Origin: Ectopseudomonas toyotomiensis | Lineage (GTDB): Bacteria > Pseudomonadota > Gammaproteobacteria > Pseudomonadales > Pseudomonadaceae | Assembly (NCBI RefSeq): GCF_900115695.1 | Contig: NZ_FOXK01000010.1 | Coordinates: forward strand, 62,001 to 126,000 | Direction of reading: 5' to 3' | Length of the DNA stretch: 64,000 bases | Part shown: positions 36,128 through 43,893 of the stretch, piece after piece | Position numbering within the stretch: the first letter of the stretch is position 1 | Layout of the letters: each line of letters starts with the position of its first letter | Program-made: the position numbers and the translations under genes | The notes under the pieces: generated by a model | Seen by the model: only the letters and a program-made list of their open reading frames with translations | Told to the model about the DNA's origin: nothing | Database searches by the model: none

Positions 36128-36716
36128 GCAGGCTTTCGACTGGGAAGCGATCGAACGCGACTACCGCGCCGGTCTGCTTTCCATTCGAGAGATCGCCGGC
36201 CGCCATGGCTGCACGCACACAGCGATCGGCAAGCGGGCCAAGGCCGAAAGGTGGGCGCGCGACCTGAAGGCGAAGATCCGGGCGAAAGCTGATGCACTGG
36301 TTTCCAAACGGGAGGTTTCCAGCGAGGTTTCCAGCAAATCGGCGGAAACTGAGCGGCAGATCATCGAGGCCAATGCCGAGGCCATCGTCAACGTGCGGAT
36401 GTCGCACCGGGCTGATATCCGGCGTTCGCGCCGCCTGACCAACAAGCTGCTGGAAGAGCTGGAGCAACTGACTGATCACCGCGACCTGGCCGAGTCGCTG
36501 GGCGAGATGATGCGCAGCCCAGACTCCTTCGGGAACGACCGGCTGAACGACCTCTACCACAAGATCATCGCACTACCGAACCGCACCAAGATCATGCGAG
36601 AGCTGGCCGAGACGTTGAAGACTTTGATCACCCTGGAACGCCAGGCCTATAACCTCGATGAGCAGGAGCATGAGGAGCCCTATGAGGAGCGGCTGCGGAG
36701 GCTTTTGGAGCAATGA
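36117..36716 (+). CDS. Phage terminase small subunit-like protein
   Basis: A 199-residue protein. An N-terminal HTH (about residues 9-40: IERDYRAGLLSIREIAGRHG, then THTAIGKRAKAE) precedes a helical oligomerisation/C-terminal region (RRSRRLTNKLLEELEQLTDH and ALPNR..LITLER at 152-175). This is the layout of phage TerS, which recognises the packaging site and delivers it to TerL. No TerL follows; the next gene is on the opposite strand. The start at ATG 36117 overlaps the previous gene by 11 bases. Confidence 0.72.
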   Translation: MGSKQAFDWEAIERDYRAGLLSIREIAGRHGCTHTAIGKRAKAERWARDLKAKIRAKADALVSKREVSSEVSSKSAETERQIIEANAEAIVNVRMSHRADIRRSRRLTNKLLEELEQLTDHRDLAESLGEMMRSPDSFGNDRLNDLYHKIIALPNRTKIMRELAETLKTLITLERQAYNLDEQEHEEPYEERLRRLLEQ

Positions 36717-36718
36717 GG

Positions 36719-37522
36719 CTATTTGCCTGGAGGCGTCAAACCACAAGCCGCATAGTCAGCATCAGTCATTGCTGGATAGAACACGCAGTTAGGGTAAGAG
36801 GTACGTTGCGGGGTTATAGATGCTGGTGCCGATGGTTGCTTGGCCATGCGTGCGCTGAGGTAGACCTTATAGCCGCTGATCAATGTTATGACCTCATCTG
36901 CTGTGCCTGATTCTGCAACTCTGCCGCGCTCTGTATCGGCACTCACCCATTGCTGAAAAGAGGCTGAAGCAGCTATGGCGTTTGCGTCAGGGTGTACGGC
37001 GTAGATTCTATCGGCGTGGCTTGGCGGTGCTGGCCGTGGGGGTGCTGGCTGGCGGACTGCCGGTGCAGACGATGCCGTTGCCCGGTGGTCATTGGCTCCA
37101 GTGATCAATTCGGACAAGTCGTAGCGTCCAATCGCCCAGATGCAGAAAAGTGCCGCGCCAGCATATGCAAGCGATCTCCACCAGCTCGGATATTGGCGAT
37201 TGATCGTGGTATTGCGATTGTCGCTTGGTGCGGTAGCAGGTTTCGACGGCTCATCGCTACGATTACCTGATCCATCGGTGGGCCTGGCGCCTTCACTCTG
37301 TGAGCGTTTTTGAGCTAGTCCAGCGTCATACGCAGCTCTTGCCTCCGAGTCTGATAGCACCTCAAAGGCATGGGAGATGATCTTGAAATAGCGTTCGGCT
37401 TTTTCACGCTGATGCGGGTGCTTATCTGGGTGCCACTTTTGAGCTAGGGCCTTATAGGCTGCCCGGATGACCTCTGGCCCAGCTTTCTCGCTTACGTGGA
37501 GGTTGTCGTAATGAGTGCGCAT
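36719..37522 (-). CDS. J-domain membrane protein
   Basis: A 267-residue protein. The N-terminal J-domain (MRTHYDNLHVSEKAGPEVIR, then HPD at 31-33) should stimulate a DnaK-type Hsp70. A low-complexity linker and one membrane segment (about 115-132, RSLAYAGAALFCIWAIG) follow, then a Pro-rich stretch and a C-terminal domain of about 110 residues with two or three cysteines. It is a type III J protein anchored in the membrane, with low GC. A small cluster of accessory genes with it near the integrase suggests cargo. Converges with TerS. Confidence 0.75.
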   Translation of the reverse strand: MRTHYDNLHVSEKAGPEVIRAAYKALAQKWHPDKHPHQREKAERYFKIISHAFEVLSDSEARAAYDAGLAQKRSQSEGARPTDGSGNRSDEPSKPATAPSDNRNTTINRQYPSWWRSLAYAGAALFCIWAIGRYDLSELITGANDHRATASSAPAVRQPAPPRPAPPSHADRIYAVHPDANAIAASASFQQWVSADTERGRVAESGTADEVITLISGYKVYLSARMAKQPSAPASITPQRTSYPNCVFYPAMTDADYAACGLTPPGK

Positions 37523-37582
37523 AGGGCCGATTCCTTCCGGGTGCGGGACGGACCATGATTCTCTATCCGCGACAGCGTGACA

Positions 37583-37608
37583 AGCCAGAGGCTACATGGC
37601 CTCTGGCT
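37583..37608. repeat. Perfect ten-base hairpin
   Basis: AGCCAGAGGC and GCCTCTGGCT flank TACATG, upstream of the J-domain gene. On the plus strand it is followed by GTGTTGTTGTTG, on the minus strand by TTGTCACGC. It may be an attenuator or terminator for the HTH gene at 37666-37932 (minus strand). Confidence 0.6.
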
Positions 37609-37665
37609 GTGTTGTTGTTGATGGACTCAGGCTTCGTAACTTAGCGGAAATGACGCTGCTTTTGT

Positions 37666-37932
37666 CTAAAGTTCCAGCAGATAAAGCGCTACCTGGCGGT
37701 GATGGCGGCCGTTCTCTTCGGTTGCTGAAATGCGTACTGTCTTGATGGGATATCCAAGCGAGCGCAATTCATTAACCCTGGCGGACGGTGACATTATACC
37801 GAGCTCACGACGTGCCGCGATGGTGCTGAGGGGGCCCGTCTGTAAGCGCGCGAGTAGTCGGGTTTGCTGAGGCGTCGTTGGGAGAGAGTGATGCTCAAGC
37901 AGATCGAAAGGAATGAGCAATTGGCAGGCCAT
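37666..37932 (-). CDS. Helix-turn-helix protein (HTH_39-like paralogue)
   Basis: An 88-residue protein: LARLQTGPLSTIAARRELGI, then SPSARVNELRSLGYPIKTVR and a short C-terminal beta segment. It is the paralogue of the 102-residue protein at 30193-30501. Two copies in one element suggest separate regulators of the AlpA operon and the integrase end, but this is inference. Confidence 0.72.
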   Translation of the reverse strand: MACQLLIPFDLLEHHSLPTTPQQTRLLARLQTGPLSTIAARRELGIMSPSARVNELRSLGYPIKTVRISATEENGRHHRQVALYLLEL

Positions 37933-38015
37933 GTTTTCGCCTCCTTCGGTGGCGTTGGGAACATGGGCACAGCTTCTTGCAGAGCATTAAGCGGGTCAGG
38001 GGCAGATATTATCGA

Positions 38016-38741
38016 TTAACTGTCCCGCCTCTCTCTGTAGTTTTTCTGGCTGTATCGTGATTTATCCCAGTATCGCGTTGCCTCTCGCTTCAGGTTGCCG
38101 TCAGGGTCTTTACTCCAGCTCGGCGGCACAAGGTCTGGGCGTTGTTCCGTTGCTGAGTAACATGCTTCTTCAAAGGACATACGTGGGGTCTCATGGTAGA
38201 TACGGCAGGCCAAGGCGTATAGCGCCTCGATGTTCTCCGAGTAGCTACGGCGCTTACCTTTTTTGCCTTTCGGCATATCACCAGTGAGCCAGCTGTCCTG
38301 AAAGAACCGCGCGAAGCTAGGGACGTCAAAAACCTCTTTGCGGATGTCTCGGGCCTCCTCGAATGTCATTTTCCCTGCCCTGATATCCTCTTCAAAGACA
38401 GCGGCTTGCTTCGTGTTCAGCCAGGAGTAAAACAAGCGAAGAATAGTGCTCGCGCCAGCAGTATCGAGCCGAAAAATGGCCTCGCGCGGTATTGATGCGG
38501 TGCTTAACTCCGAAAGAAATCTGTCGAAGTGAGCCGGTTCGTATTTTAGTTCGAGTTTGGGATTACCTAGGTCGTCTGCCGTGACGAAGAGGAAACCCTC
38601 AGCGGTGATGCTCACTTCCAGAGCGTCGATTGGCTTTTTCAGCCGGGCTTCGTCGCCATCGGTTAGTTGACTCGCCAGGGTGGACGGCATTCCCAAGGTA
38701 ATCAGGAGTTCTCCTAGCCGAAGAGTGAACCCTTTCGCCAT
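38016..38741 (-). CDS. Hypothetical protein beside integrase
   Basis: A 241-residue soluble protein. There is a N-terminal alpha/beta part (ALEVSITAEGFLFVTADDLG) and a charged C-terminus ending in a basic tail (YWDKSRYSQKNYRERRDS). No catalytic motif or known family seen. It has the lower GC of this end and lies in the position where P4-like satellites and PICIs often carry defence or interference cargo. Confidence 0.55.
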   Translation of the reverse strand: MAKGFTLRLGELLITLGMPSTLASQLTDGDEARLKKPIDALEVSITAEGFLFVTADDLGNPKLELKYEPAHFDRFLSELSTASIPREAIFRLDTAGASTILRLFYSWLNTKQAAVFEEDIRAGKMTFEEARDIRKEVFDVPSFARFFQDSWLTGDMPKGKKGKRRSYSENIEALYALACRIYHETPRMSFEEACYSATEQRPDLVPPSWSKDPDGNLKREATRYWDKSRYSQKNYRERRDS

Positions 38742-38778
38742 TGTCGATGCCCTCCCAGGCGTTCTGGCTTGTCTGTCC

Positions 38779-40002
38779 TTATACCTTGCGCTTGATGCTC
38801 ACTACATTGCCACCGGAGCGCAGTGCGTCTATCGAATCGGCCCAGGCCTGCATCATTTCCCGGCGCTGTTCGAGGTAGCTTGCGTGGTTGTAGGTGTCGC
38901 GGATCTCGTCCTGATCGCCGTGGGCCAATTGGCGCTCGATCCAGTCGCGGTTGTAGCCGCGCCCGTTCAGCTCGGTGCTGAGCAGGTGGCGGAAGCCGTG
39001 GCCTGTCTGGCGATCCTTGTAGCCGATCGCCTGCAGCGCCAGATTCACGGTGTTTTCGCTCATGGGGCGGCTGGTGTCGTGCCGGCCGGCAAACACCAGC
39101 GGGTACTTGCCGGTGACCTGCTGGAGCTGGCGCAGGATGGCCACCGCCTGGCGGGGGAGGGGGACGATATGCGGGCGGCGTGCCTTCATCCGCTCCTTGG
39201 GGATCGTCCATGTCGCGGCTTCGAGGTCGAACTCAGCCCAGGGCGCGGCGCGCAGCTCGCCAGGGCGAACGGCAGTCAGAGCCAGGAGCTGGATAGCTCC
39301 ACGTGTGAGGGCGTGAATGCCGGCCGCGTCGACCTTATTCAGCAACTCGGGCAGCTCAGCGAACGAGACGTGCGGGTGATGCTTGGTCGCCGGCGGTTGG
39401 GCCGCGATCACATCTAGATCGGTGGCCGGATTGTGCTCGATCACGCCCTTGGCCAGGCCGTAGCGGAAGATCTGGTTCAGCCACTGGCGGGTTTTCTTGG
39501 CGACGTTGTGTGCGCCGCGGCTTTCGATTTTGCGGATCAGCTCCACCAAGTCGGGGCGGGTTACAGCATCGAATGGCTTTCTGCCGAGGGCAGGTAGCAA
39601 GTCTGATTCGAGGTAGGCGAGTGCTTTCGCTGCCGTGGATGGCGCCCAGCGCGGGGTGCGGTACCGGTGCCATTCCCGGGCCAGGGCCTCGAAGGTCAGC
39701 ACCTCGGCCTGCAATGCCAACTTGTCCGCCTTCTTCAACTCGCCGGGGTCGATGCCTTCGGCGAGCTGCTGGCGTGCTTCATCCCGGCGGCGGCGCGCCT
39801 GTTGTAGGGGCACGGCAGGATATGCCCCTACGGCCAGCCGTTTTTCCTTGCCCGCATAACGGTACTTGAGACGCCAGAGCTTCGAGCCGTTGGGCATTAC
39901 CTCAAGATACAGCCCCTGGCCATCGGTGAGCTTGTAGGCCTTGTCTCTGGGCTTGGCCACCTTGATGGCGGTATCGGTCAGCGGCGTGGCTTTGCGGGGC
40001 AT
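38779..40002 (-). CDS. int: P4-type tyrosine integrase
   Basis: A 407-residue integrase. It has an N-terminal DUF4102/arm-binding domain (KAYKLTDGQGLYLEVMPNGS), a core-binding domain (about 100-200) and a catalytic domain with Arg246 (TAVRPGEL), Lys273, His335-x2-Arg338 (HGFRH), His361 and nucleophile Tyr371 (TYNHASY). It recombines the element into tRNA-Leu; the 3' end of the tRNA is 176 bases away. ATG 40002 is preferred with GGAG about nine bases upstream; GTG 40011 is the longer option. Confidence 0.93.
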   Translation of the reverse strand: MPRKATPLTDTAIKVAKPRDKAYKLTDGQGLYLEVMPNGSKLWRLKYRYAGKEKRLAVGAYPAVPLQQARRRRDEARQQLAEGIDPGELKKADKLALQAEVLTFEALAREWHRYRTPRWAPSTAAKALAYLESDLLPALGRKPFDAVTRPDLVELIRKIESRGAHNVAKKTRQWLNQIFRYGLAKGVIEHNPATDLDVIAAQPPATKHHPHVSFAELPELLNKVDAAGIHALTRGAIQLLALTAVRPGELRAAPWAEFDLEAATWTIPKERMKARRPHIVPLPRQAVAILRQLQQVTGKYPLVFAGRHDTSRPMSENTVNLALQAIGYKDRQTGHGFRHLLSTELNGRGYNRDWIERQLAHGDQDEIRDTYNHASYLEQRREMMQAWADSIDALRSGGNVVSIKRKV

Positions 40003-40045
40003 CTCGGGCACTCCGTAGGGGCATGAAGCATGACCTAACTGGGAA

Positions 40046-40069
40046 TGCCCCTAACGATGCCCCTAAAAC
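40046..40069 (+). repeat. Right pair of putative integrase arm sites
   Basis: TGCCCCTAA at 40046-40054 and TGCCCCTAAAAC at 40058-40069: the same two units with the same 12-base spacing and orientation as the left pair. An inverted unit (TAGGGGCA) lies at 40017-40024 in the integrase promoter region. Confidence 0.65.
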
Positions 40070-40103
40070 TTTGGGCTTGCAAGGGTGGTTTGGGGAAGTT
40101 TGG

Positions 40104-40134
40104 AAAATAAAAAACCGGCGCAGAGGCCGGTTTT
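40104..40134 (-). terminator. Terminator now serving tRNA-Leu
   Basis: CCGGC and GCCGG around CAGAG-type loop with flanking A/T runs: minus-strand AAAACCGGCCTCTGCGCCGG then TTTTTTATTTT. It belongs to the element, replacing the original terminator left at 25455-25485. Confidence 0.85.
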
Positions 40135-40177
40135 ATTGGGTTCTTGGTACTTCGTGGAACTACCTGAACCTTGTATG

Positions 40178-40196
40178 TGGTGCCCCGGGGGAGACT
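40178..40196. other. attR: 3' end of tRNA-Leu
   Basis: TGGTGCCCCGGGGGAGACT is the complement of the tRNA 3' end including CCA. The matching copy at 25495-25512 lacks one C. The element supplies this 3' end, so the tRNA stays functional. Confidence 0.8.
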
Positions 40197-40262
40197 CGAA
40201 CTCCCACTCCTTTCGAAAACGGATTTTGAATCCGCCGCGTCTACCGATTCCGCCACCGGGGC
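40178..40262 (-). tRNA. tRNA-Leu (anticodon CAA)
   Basis: An 85-base tRNA with encoded CCA. The acceptor arms GCCCCGG / CCGGGGC pair, the anticodon loop is TTCAAAA (anticodon CAA, UUG codons), there is a long variable arm, and the T-arm carries GTTCGAGTC. Its 3' end is the integration site of the element. Confidence 0.95.
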
Positions 40263-40275
40263 ACGATGGCGGCGC

Positions 40276-40304
40276 AGTATAGGGATGCACCTTGCTTCGG
40301 TCAA
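40276..40304 (-). promoter_or_regulatory. Promoter of tRNA-Leu
   Basis: Minus strand: TTGACC (40304-40299), 17-base spacer, TATACT (40281-40276), 13 bases before the mature tRNA 5' end. Confidence 0.75.
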
Positions 40305-40452
40305 TCGGCGTTAGCGCAGTGATTGGTTGATCTACTAACGGCCAATGGCTCGGCTAGTGGCATACGGCTTTTATTGCGTGGTTACCGCTAGAATCGTTCG
40401 TTGTCATCAAGGGCGCTGAGCGCGACGTGTATAGAGTGTCCGGAGCAGACCA

Positions 40453-41208
40453 ATGTTGGGATGGGGTGTGATCAACGTTTTGTGCGGAGCACTTGTTGCC
40501 GGTCTGCTATTTACGTCCGTTGTTCAGGCCAAGACGCTGACCTACGCCGTGACCGATGAGAGCTGGGTGCCGTACTGGATTGTCGACGAGCAGCGGGTCA
40601 GTGGCATTCTCCACGAGTTCATGCTCGCGCTGGATGAGCGATTGCCAGAACAGCTGCAAGCCAGTCACCCGCTGCCGCCTCTGCGGACGCAGAAGCTATT
40701 CCGTGAGGGGCAAGTGCAAATTGAATGTTGCGTGAGCAAAAGCTGGCGTAGTGATGGCGATCAGGGGGCGGGGTCGTTATGGACGGTGCCGGTGCTGGAA
40801 ACCGAAGAAATGTTGATCTTCGCGCCAGGCAGACATTTTCCCTACCAGCATCTGCAGGATTTGCGGGGGCGCTCGATCGCAACGGTACGCGGTTATGGTT
40901 ATGCCGGCAGTGAGTATTTTCAGCGTAACGATGGCGCCGATGCCCGAGCGCTGATCTATCTGGTGGCGCAGGGGCGTAGTGAGGCCGGTATCCTGGATCG
41001 CCTGGAGTGGCGCTATCTTCAGCATGAAGATGCGCAACTGCAGGCGCCACGTTGGCAGGTAGAGGAAGGGCCGACGATCAATCGCTCTCAGCTGCGCCTG
41101 CGTCTGCATCGACAGTTGGCCGGGCGGCTTGAGGTATTCAATGCTGCCATTCGTTCTCTGCAGGTCGATGGCACCTTGGCGCGTATCATCGCCAGGTACG
41201 CGCCGTAG
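40453..41208 (+). CDS. Periplasmic solute-binding-like protein
   Basis: A 251-residue exported protein: signal peptide 1-26 (MLGWGVINVLCGALVAGLLF, then TSVVQA), then a family-3-like fold (LTYAVTDESWVPYWIVDEQR; QDLRGRSIATVRGYGYAGSE). Lacks transporter partners. It is the first gene to the right of the island; likeness to those at 6494 and 7554 is only of fold. Confidence 0.78.
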   Translation: MLGWGVINVLCGALVAGLLFTSVVQAKTLTYAVTDESWVPYWIVDEQRVSGILHEFMLALDERLPEQLQASHPLPPLRTQKLFREGQVQIECCVSKSWRSDGDQGAGSLWTVPVLETEEMLIFAPGRHFPYQHLQDLRGRSIATVRGYGYAGSEYFQRNDGADARALIYLVAQGRSEAGILDRLEWRYLQHEDAQLQAPRWQVEEGPTINRSQLRLRLHRQLAGRLEVFNAAIRSLQVDGTLARIIARYAP

Positions 41209-41276
41209 GCTCACATGGTCGGCCAGGTGGAAATCCGGTAAGCTTTGCCACCCTGCAGAAATACCCCCTCCGAATC

Positions 41277-42320
41277 ATGCGTGTTGCCGATTTCCACTTC
41301 GATCTTCCCGAGTCGCTGATCGCCCGTCATCCGCTGGCCGAGCGTCGCGCCAGTCGTTTGTTGCAGCTCGATGGCCCAAGCGGTGAGCTGCGCCACGGCC
41401 AGTTCACCGATGTGCTGGAGCAACTGCGTCCTGGTGATCTCATGGTGTTCAACAACACCCGAGTGATTCCGGCACGTCTGTTCGGCCAGAAAGCCTCCGG
41501 CGGCAAGCTGGAGGTGCTGGTAGAACGTGTGCTCGATCAGTATCGCGTGCTGGCCCATGTGCGCTCGAGCAAGTCGCCCAAGCCCGGTTCGCAGATTCTC
41601 ATCGACGGTGGCGGCGAGGCCGAGATGGTCGCGCGTCACGATGCCCTGTTCGAGCTGCGTTTCGCCGAGCCGGTGCTACCGCTGCTGGAGCGTGTCGGGC
41701 ATATGCCCCTGCCTCCTTATATAGATCGGCCGGATGACGAAGCGGACCGTGAGCGCTATCAGACCGTCTATGCGCAGAAGGCGGGGGCCGTGGCGGCTCC
41801 GACTGCCGGCCTGCACTTCGATGACGAACTGCTGGCGGCGATCCGTGCCAAGGGTGTGGACACCGCGTTCGTGACGCTTCACGTCGGTGCGGGCACTTTC
41901 CAGCCGGTGCGGGTCGAACGTATCGAAGATCACCATATGCACAGCGAGTGGCTGGCGGTCGGCCAGGATGTGGTCGATGCTGTTGCCGCCTGTCGTGCAC
42001 GGGGTGGGCGGGTGGTCGCCGTCGGCACCACCAGTGTGCGCTCGCTGGAAACCGCTGCGCGCGACGGTGAGTTGAAGCCCTTCAGCGGTGATACCGACAT
42101 CTTTATCTACCCCGGTCGTCCCTTTCATGTGGTCGATGCCCTGGTAACCAATTTTCACCTGCCCGAGTCGACCCTGCTGATGCTGGTGTCGGCCTTCGCC
42201 GGTTATCCCGAAACCATGGCCGCCTACCGCGAAGCCGTGGCGCAGGGCTATCGCTTCTTCAGTTACGGTGATGCCATGTTCATCACCCGCAATCCCGCCG
42301 CGCGCGGGCCCGAGGTTTGA
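41277..42320 (+). CDS. queA: S-adenosylmethionine:tRNA ribosyltransferase-isomerase
   Basis: A 347-residue QueA: MRVADFHFDLPESLIARHPL start, FNNTRVIPARLFG, and GAGTFQPVR...MHSEW. It adds the epoxycyclopentyl ribose to 7-aminomethyl-7-deazaguanine in tRNA, the second last step of queuosine formation. Directly followed by tgt. Confidence 0.96.
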   Translation: MRVADFHFDLPESLIARHPLAERRASRLLQLDGPSGELRHGQFTDVLEQLRPGDLMVFNNTRVIPARLFGQKASGGKLEVLVERVLDQYRVLAHVRSSKSPKPGSQILIDGGGEAEMVARHDALFELRFAEPVLPLLERVGHMPLPPYIDRPDDEADRERYQTVYAQKAGAVAAPTAGLHFDDELLAAIRAKGVDTAFVTLHVGAGTFQPVRVERIEDHHMHSEWLAVGQDVVDAVAACRARGGRVVAVGTTSVRSLETAARDGELKPFSGDTDIFIYPGRPFHVVDALVTNFHLPESTLLMLVSAFAGYPETMAAYREAVAQGYRFFSYGDAMFITRNPAARGPEV

Positions 42321-42322
42321 GT

Positions 42323-43456
42323 ATGTCGCGCACCTGTCGCATGTCCTTTGAGTTGCTGGCCACTGACGGCAAAGCCCGCAGGGGTCGCCTGACCTTCCCG
42401 CGTGGCGTGGTCGAGACCCCGGCCTTCATGCCGGTGGGCACCTATGGCACGGTCAAGGGCATGCTGCCGCGCGATGTCGAGGATATTGGCGCGCAGATCA
42501 TTCTCGGCAATACCTTCCACCTGTGGTTGCGCCCGGGCATGGAGGTGATCAAGAAACATGGCGACCTGCATGACTTCATGCAGTGGCAGGGGCCGATCCT
42601 CACCGACTCCGGCGGCTTCCAGGTGTTCAGCCTGGGCGCGATGCGCAAGATCAAGGAGGAGGGCGTGTACTTCGCCTCCCCGGTCGATGGCGCCAAGGTC
42701 TTCATGGGGCCGGAAGAGTCGATGCAGGTGCAGCGCGACCTGGGCTCGGACATCGTGATGATCTTCGATGAATGCACGCCGTACCCGGCCGAGTTCGATG
42801 TGGCCAAGCGTTCCATGGAGTTGTCGCTGCGTTGGGCCAAGCGCTCCAAGACCGCGCATGGTGAGAGCAGCGCAGCGCTGTTCGGTATCGTCCAGGGTGG
42901 CATGCATGAAGAGCTGCGCATGCGCTCGCTCGAAGGGCTTTGCGAAATCGGCTTCGACGGCCTGGCCATTGGCGGACTGTCGGTCGGCGAGCCGAAGGAA
43001 GAGATGATCCGTGTGCTGGATTTCCTGCCGCCGCACATGCCGGCCGACAAGCCGCGCTACCTGATGGGTGTGGGCAAGCCGGAAGACTTGGTCGAGGGCG
43101 TGCGCCGCGGTGTGGACATGTTCGACTGCGTGATGCCGACCCGTAACGCGCGCAACGGCCACCTGTTCGTCGATACCGGCGTGGTGAAGATTCGCAACGC
43201 CGTGCACAAACACGATGACTCGCCGCTGGACCCGACCTGCGACTGTTACACCTGTAAACATTTCTCGCGCGCTTATCTGCATCATCTGGACAAGTGCGGC
43301 GAAATGCTCGGTAGCATGCTCAATACCATCCATAACTTGCGGCATTATCAGCGGGTTATGGCTGGTTTGCGCGAGGCTATCGGACAGGGTACATTGGCCG
43401 CCTTCGTCGAAACCTTCTATGCCAAGCGCGGCCTGCCTGTGCCGCCGCTTGACTGA
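42323..43456 (+). CDS. tgt: tRNA-guanine transglycosylase
   Basis: A 377-residue enzyme exchanging G34 for preQ1. Active-site Asp95 lies in ILTDSGGFQVFSLG; a later nucleophile region is DCVMPTRNARNG; zinc ligands are CDCYTCKHF...H. ATG 42323 has GAGG seven bases upstream; P. aeruginosa-type homologues begin at MSFELLATDG (ATG 42341). Confidence 0.95.
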   Translation: MSRTCRMSFELLATDGKARRGRLTFPRGVVETPAFMPVGTYGTVKGMLPRDVEDIGAQIILGNTFHLWLRPGMEVIKKHGDLHDFMQWQGPILTDSGGFQVFSLGAMRKIKEEGVYFASPVDGAKVFMGPEESMQVQRDLGSDIVMIFDECTPYPAEFDVAKRSMELSLRWAKRSKTAHGESSAALFGIVQGGMHEELRMRSLEGLCEIGFDGLAIGGLSVGEPKEEMIRVLDFLPPHMPADKPRYLMGVGKPEDLVEGVRRGVDMFDCVMPTRNARNGHLFVDTGVVKIRNAVHKHDDSPLDPTCDCYTCKHFSRAYLHHLDKCGEMLGSMLNTIHNLRHYQRVMAGLREAIGQGTLAAFVETFYAKRGLPVPPLD

Positions 43457-43496
43457 TTCCCGAACGATTCAAGATCTTTTCCATTAGGAGTGTTAC

Positions 43497-43826
43497 ATGA
43501 GCTTTTTCATCCCTGCCGCTTACGCTGACACCGCGGCTGCTGGCCCTGCCGGCAGCGGTTTCGAGTGGGTTTTCCTGATCGGCTTTCTGGTCATCTTCTA
43601 TCTGATGATCTGGCGTCCGCAGGCCAAGCGCGCCAAGGAACACAAGAATCTTCTCGGCAGCCTGCAGAAGGGTGACGAAGTGGTCACCAGCGGCGGTATC
43701 GCTGGCAAGGTGTCCAAGGTTGCCGACGATTTCGTGGTGATCGAGGTGTCTGACACCGTCGAGCTGAAATTCCAGAAGCAGGCCATCGCTGCCACCCTGC
43801 CCAAGGGCACGCTGAAAGCCATCTGA
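43497..43826 (+). CDS. yajC: Preprotein translocase subunit YajC
   Basis: A 109-residue protein with one membrane helix (WVFLIGFLVIFYLMIW) and a small beta cytoplasmic domain (EVVTSGGIAGKVSKVADDFV). Accessory of SecDF. TAGGAG about six bases before the start. Confidence 0.95.
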   Translation: MSFFIPAAYADTAAAGPAGSGFEWVFLIGFLVIFYLMIWRPQAKRAKEHKNLLGSLQKGDEVVTSGGIAGKVSKVADDFVVIEVSDTVELKFQKQAIAATLPKGTLKAI

Positions 43827-43850
43827 TTCGGTTCTTAGTTTCCATTCGAC

Positions 43851-43869
43851 GGGGCGCTTTTAGCGCCCC
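43851..43869. repeat. Hairpin between yajC and secD
   Basis: GGGGCGC and GCGCCCC around TTTTA. No T-run follows, so it is more likely a stabilising or attenuating hairpin than a full terminator. Confidence 0.6.
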
Positions 43870-43893
43870 GCGTCATAAGCGGGCGGCTCGTTC

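Larger units (their letters stand above)
25495..40196. mobile_element. Integrated satellite-like element at tRNA-Leu(CAA)
   Basis: About 14.7 kb bounded by attL (25495-25512) and the tRNA-Leu 3' end (40178-40196), with a P4-type integrase next to the tRNA. Content: AlpA-like regulators, a replication-type HTH gene with iterons, a C4-like RNA, HigBA, ejection-like virion proteins, terminase-small-subunit homologues, a J-domain protein and several unknowns. There are no conjugation genes, and no large terminase, portal, capsid, tail or lysis genes. This fits a phage satellite (PICI/P4-like) or a heavily deleted prophage. Base composition drops in parts, notably 36.7-38.7 kb. Confidence 0.85.

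Noticed and set aside
25495..40196. Complete prophage
   Set aside because: No large terminase, portal, capsid, tail, holin or endolysin genes were found.
25495..40196. Integrative conjugative element
   Set aside because: No relaxase, coupling protein or type IV secretion genes.
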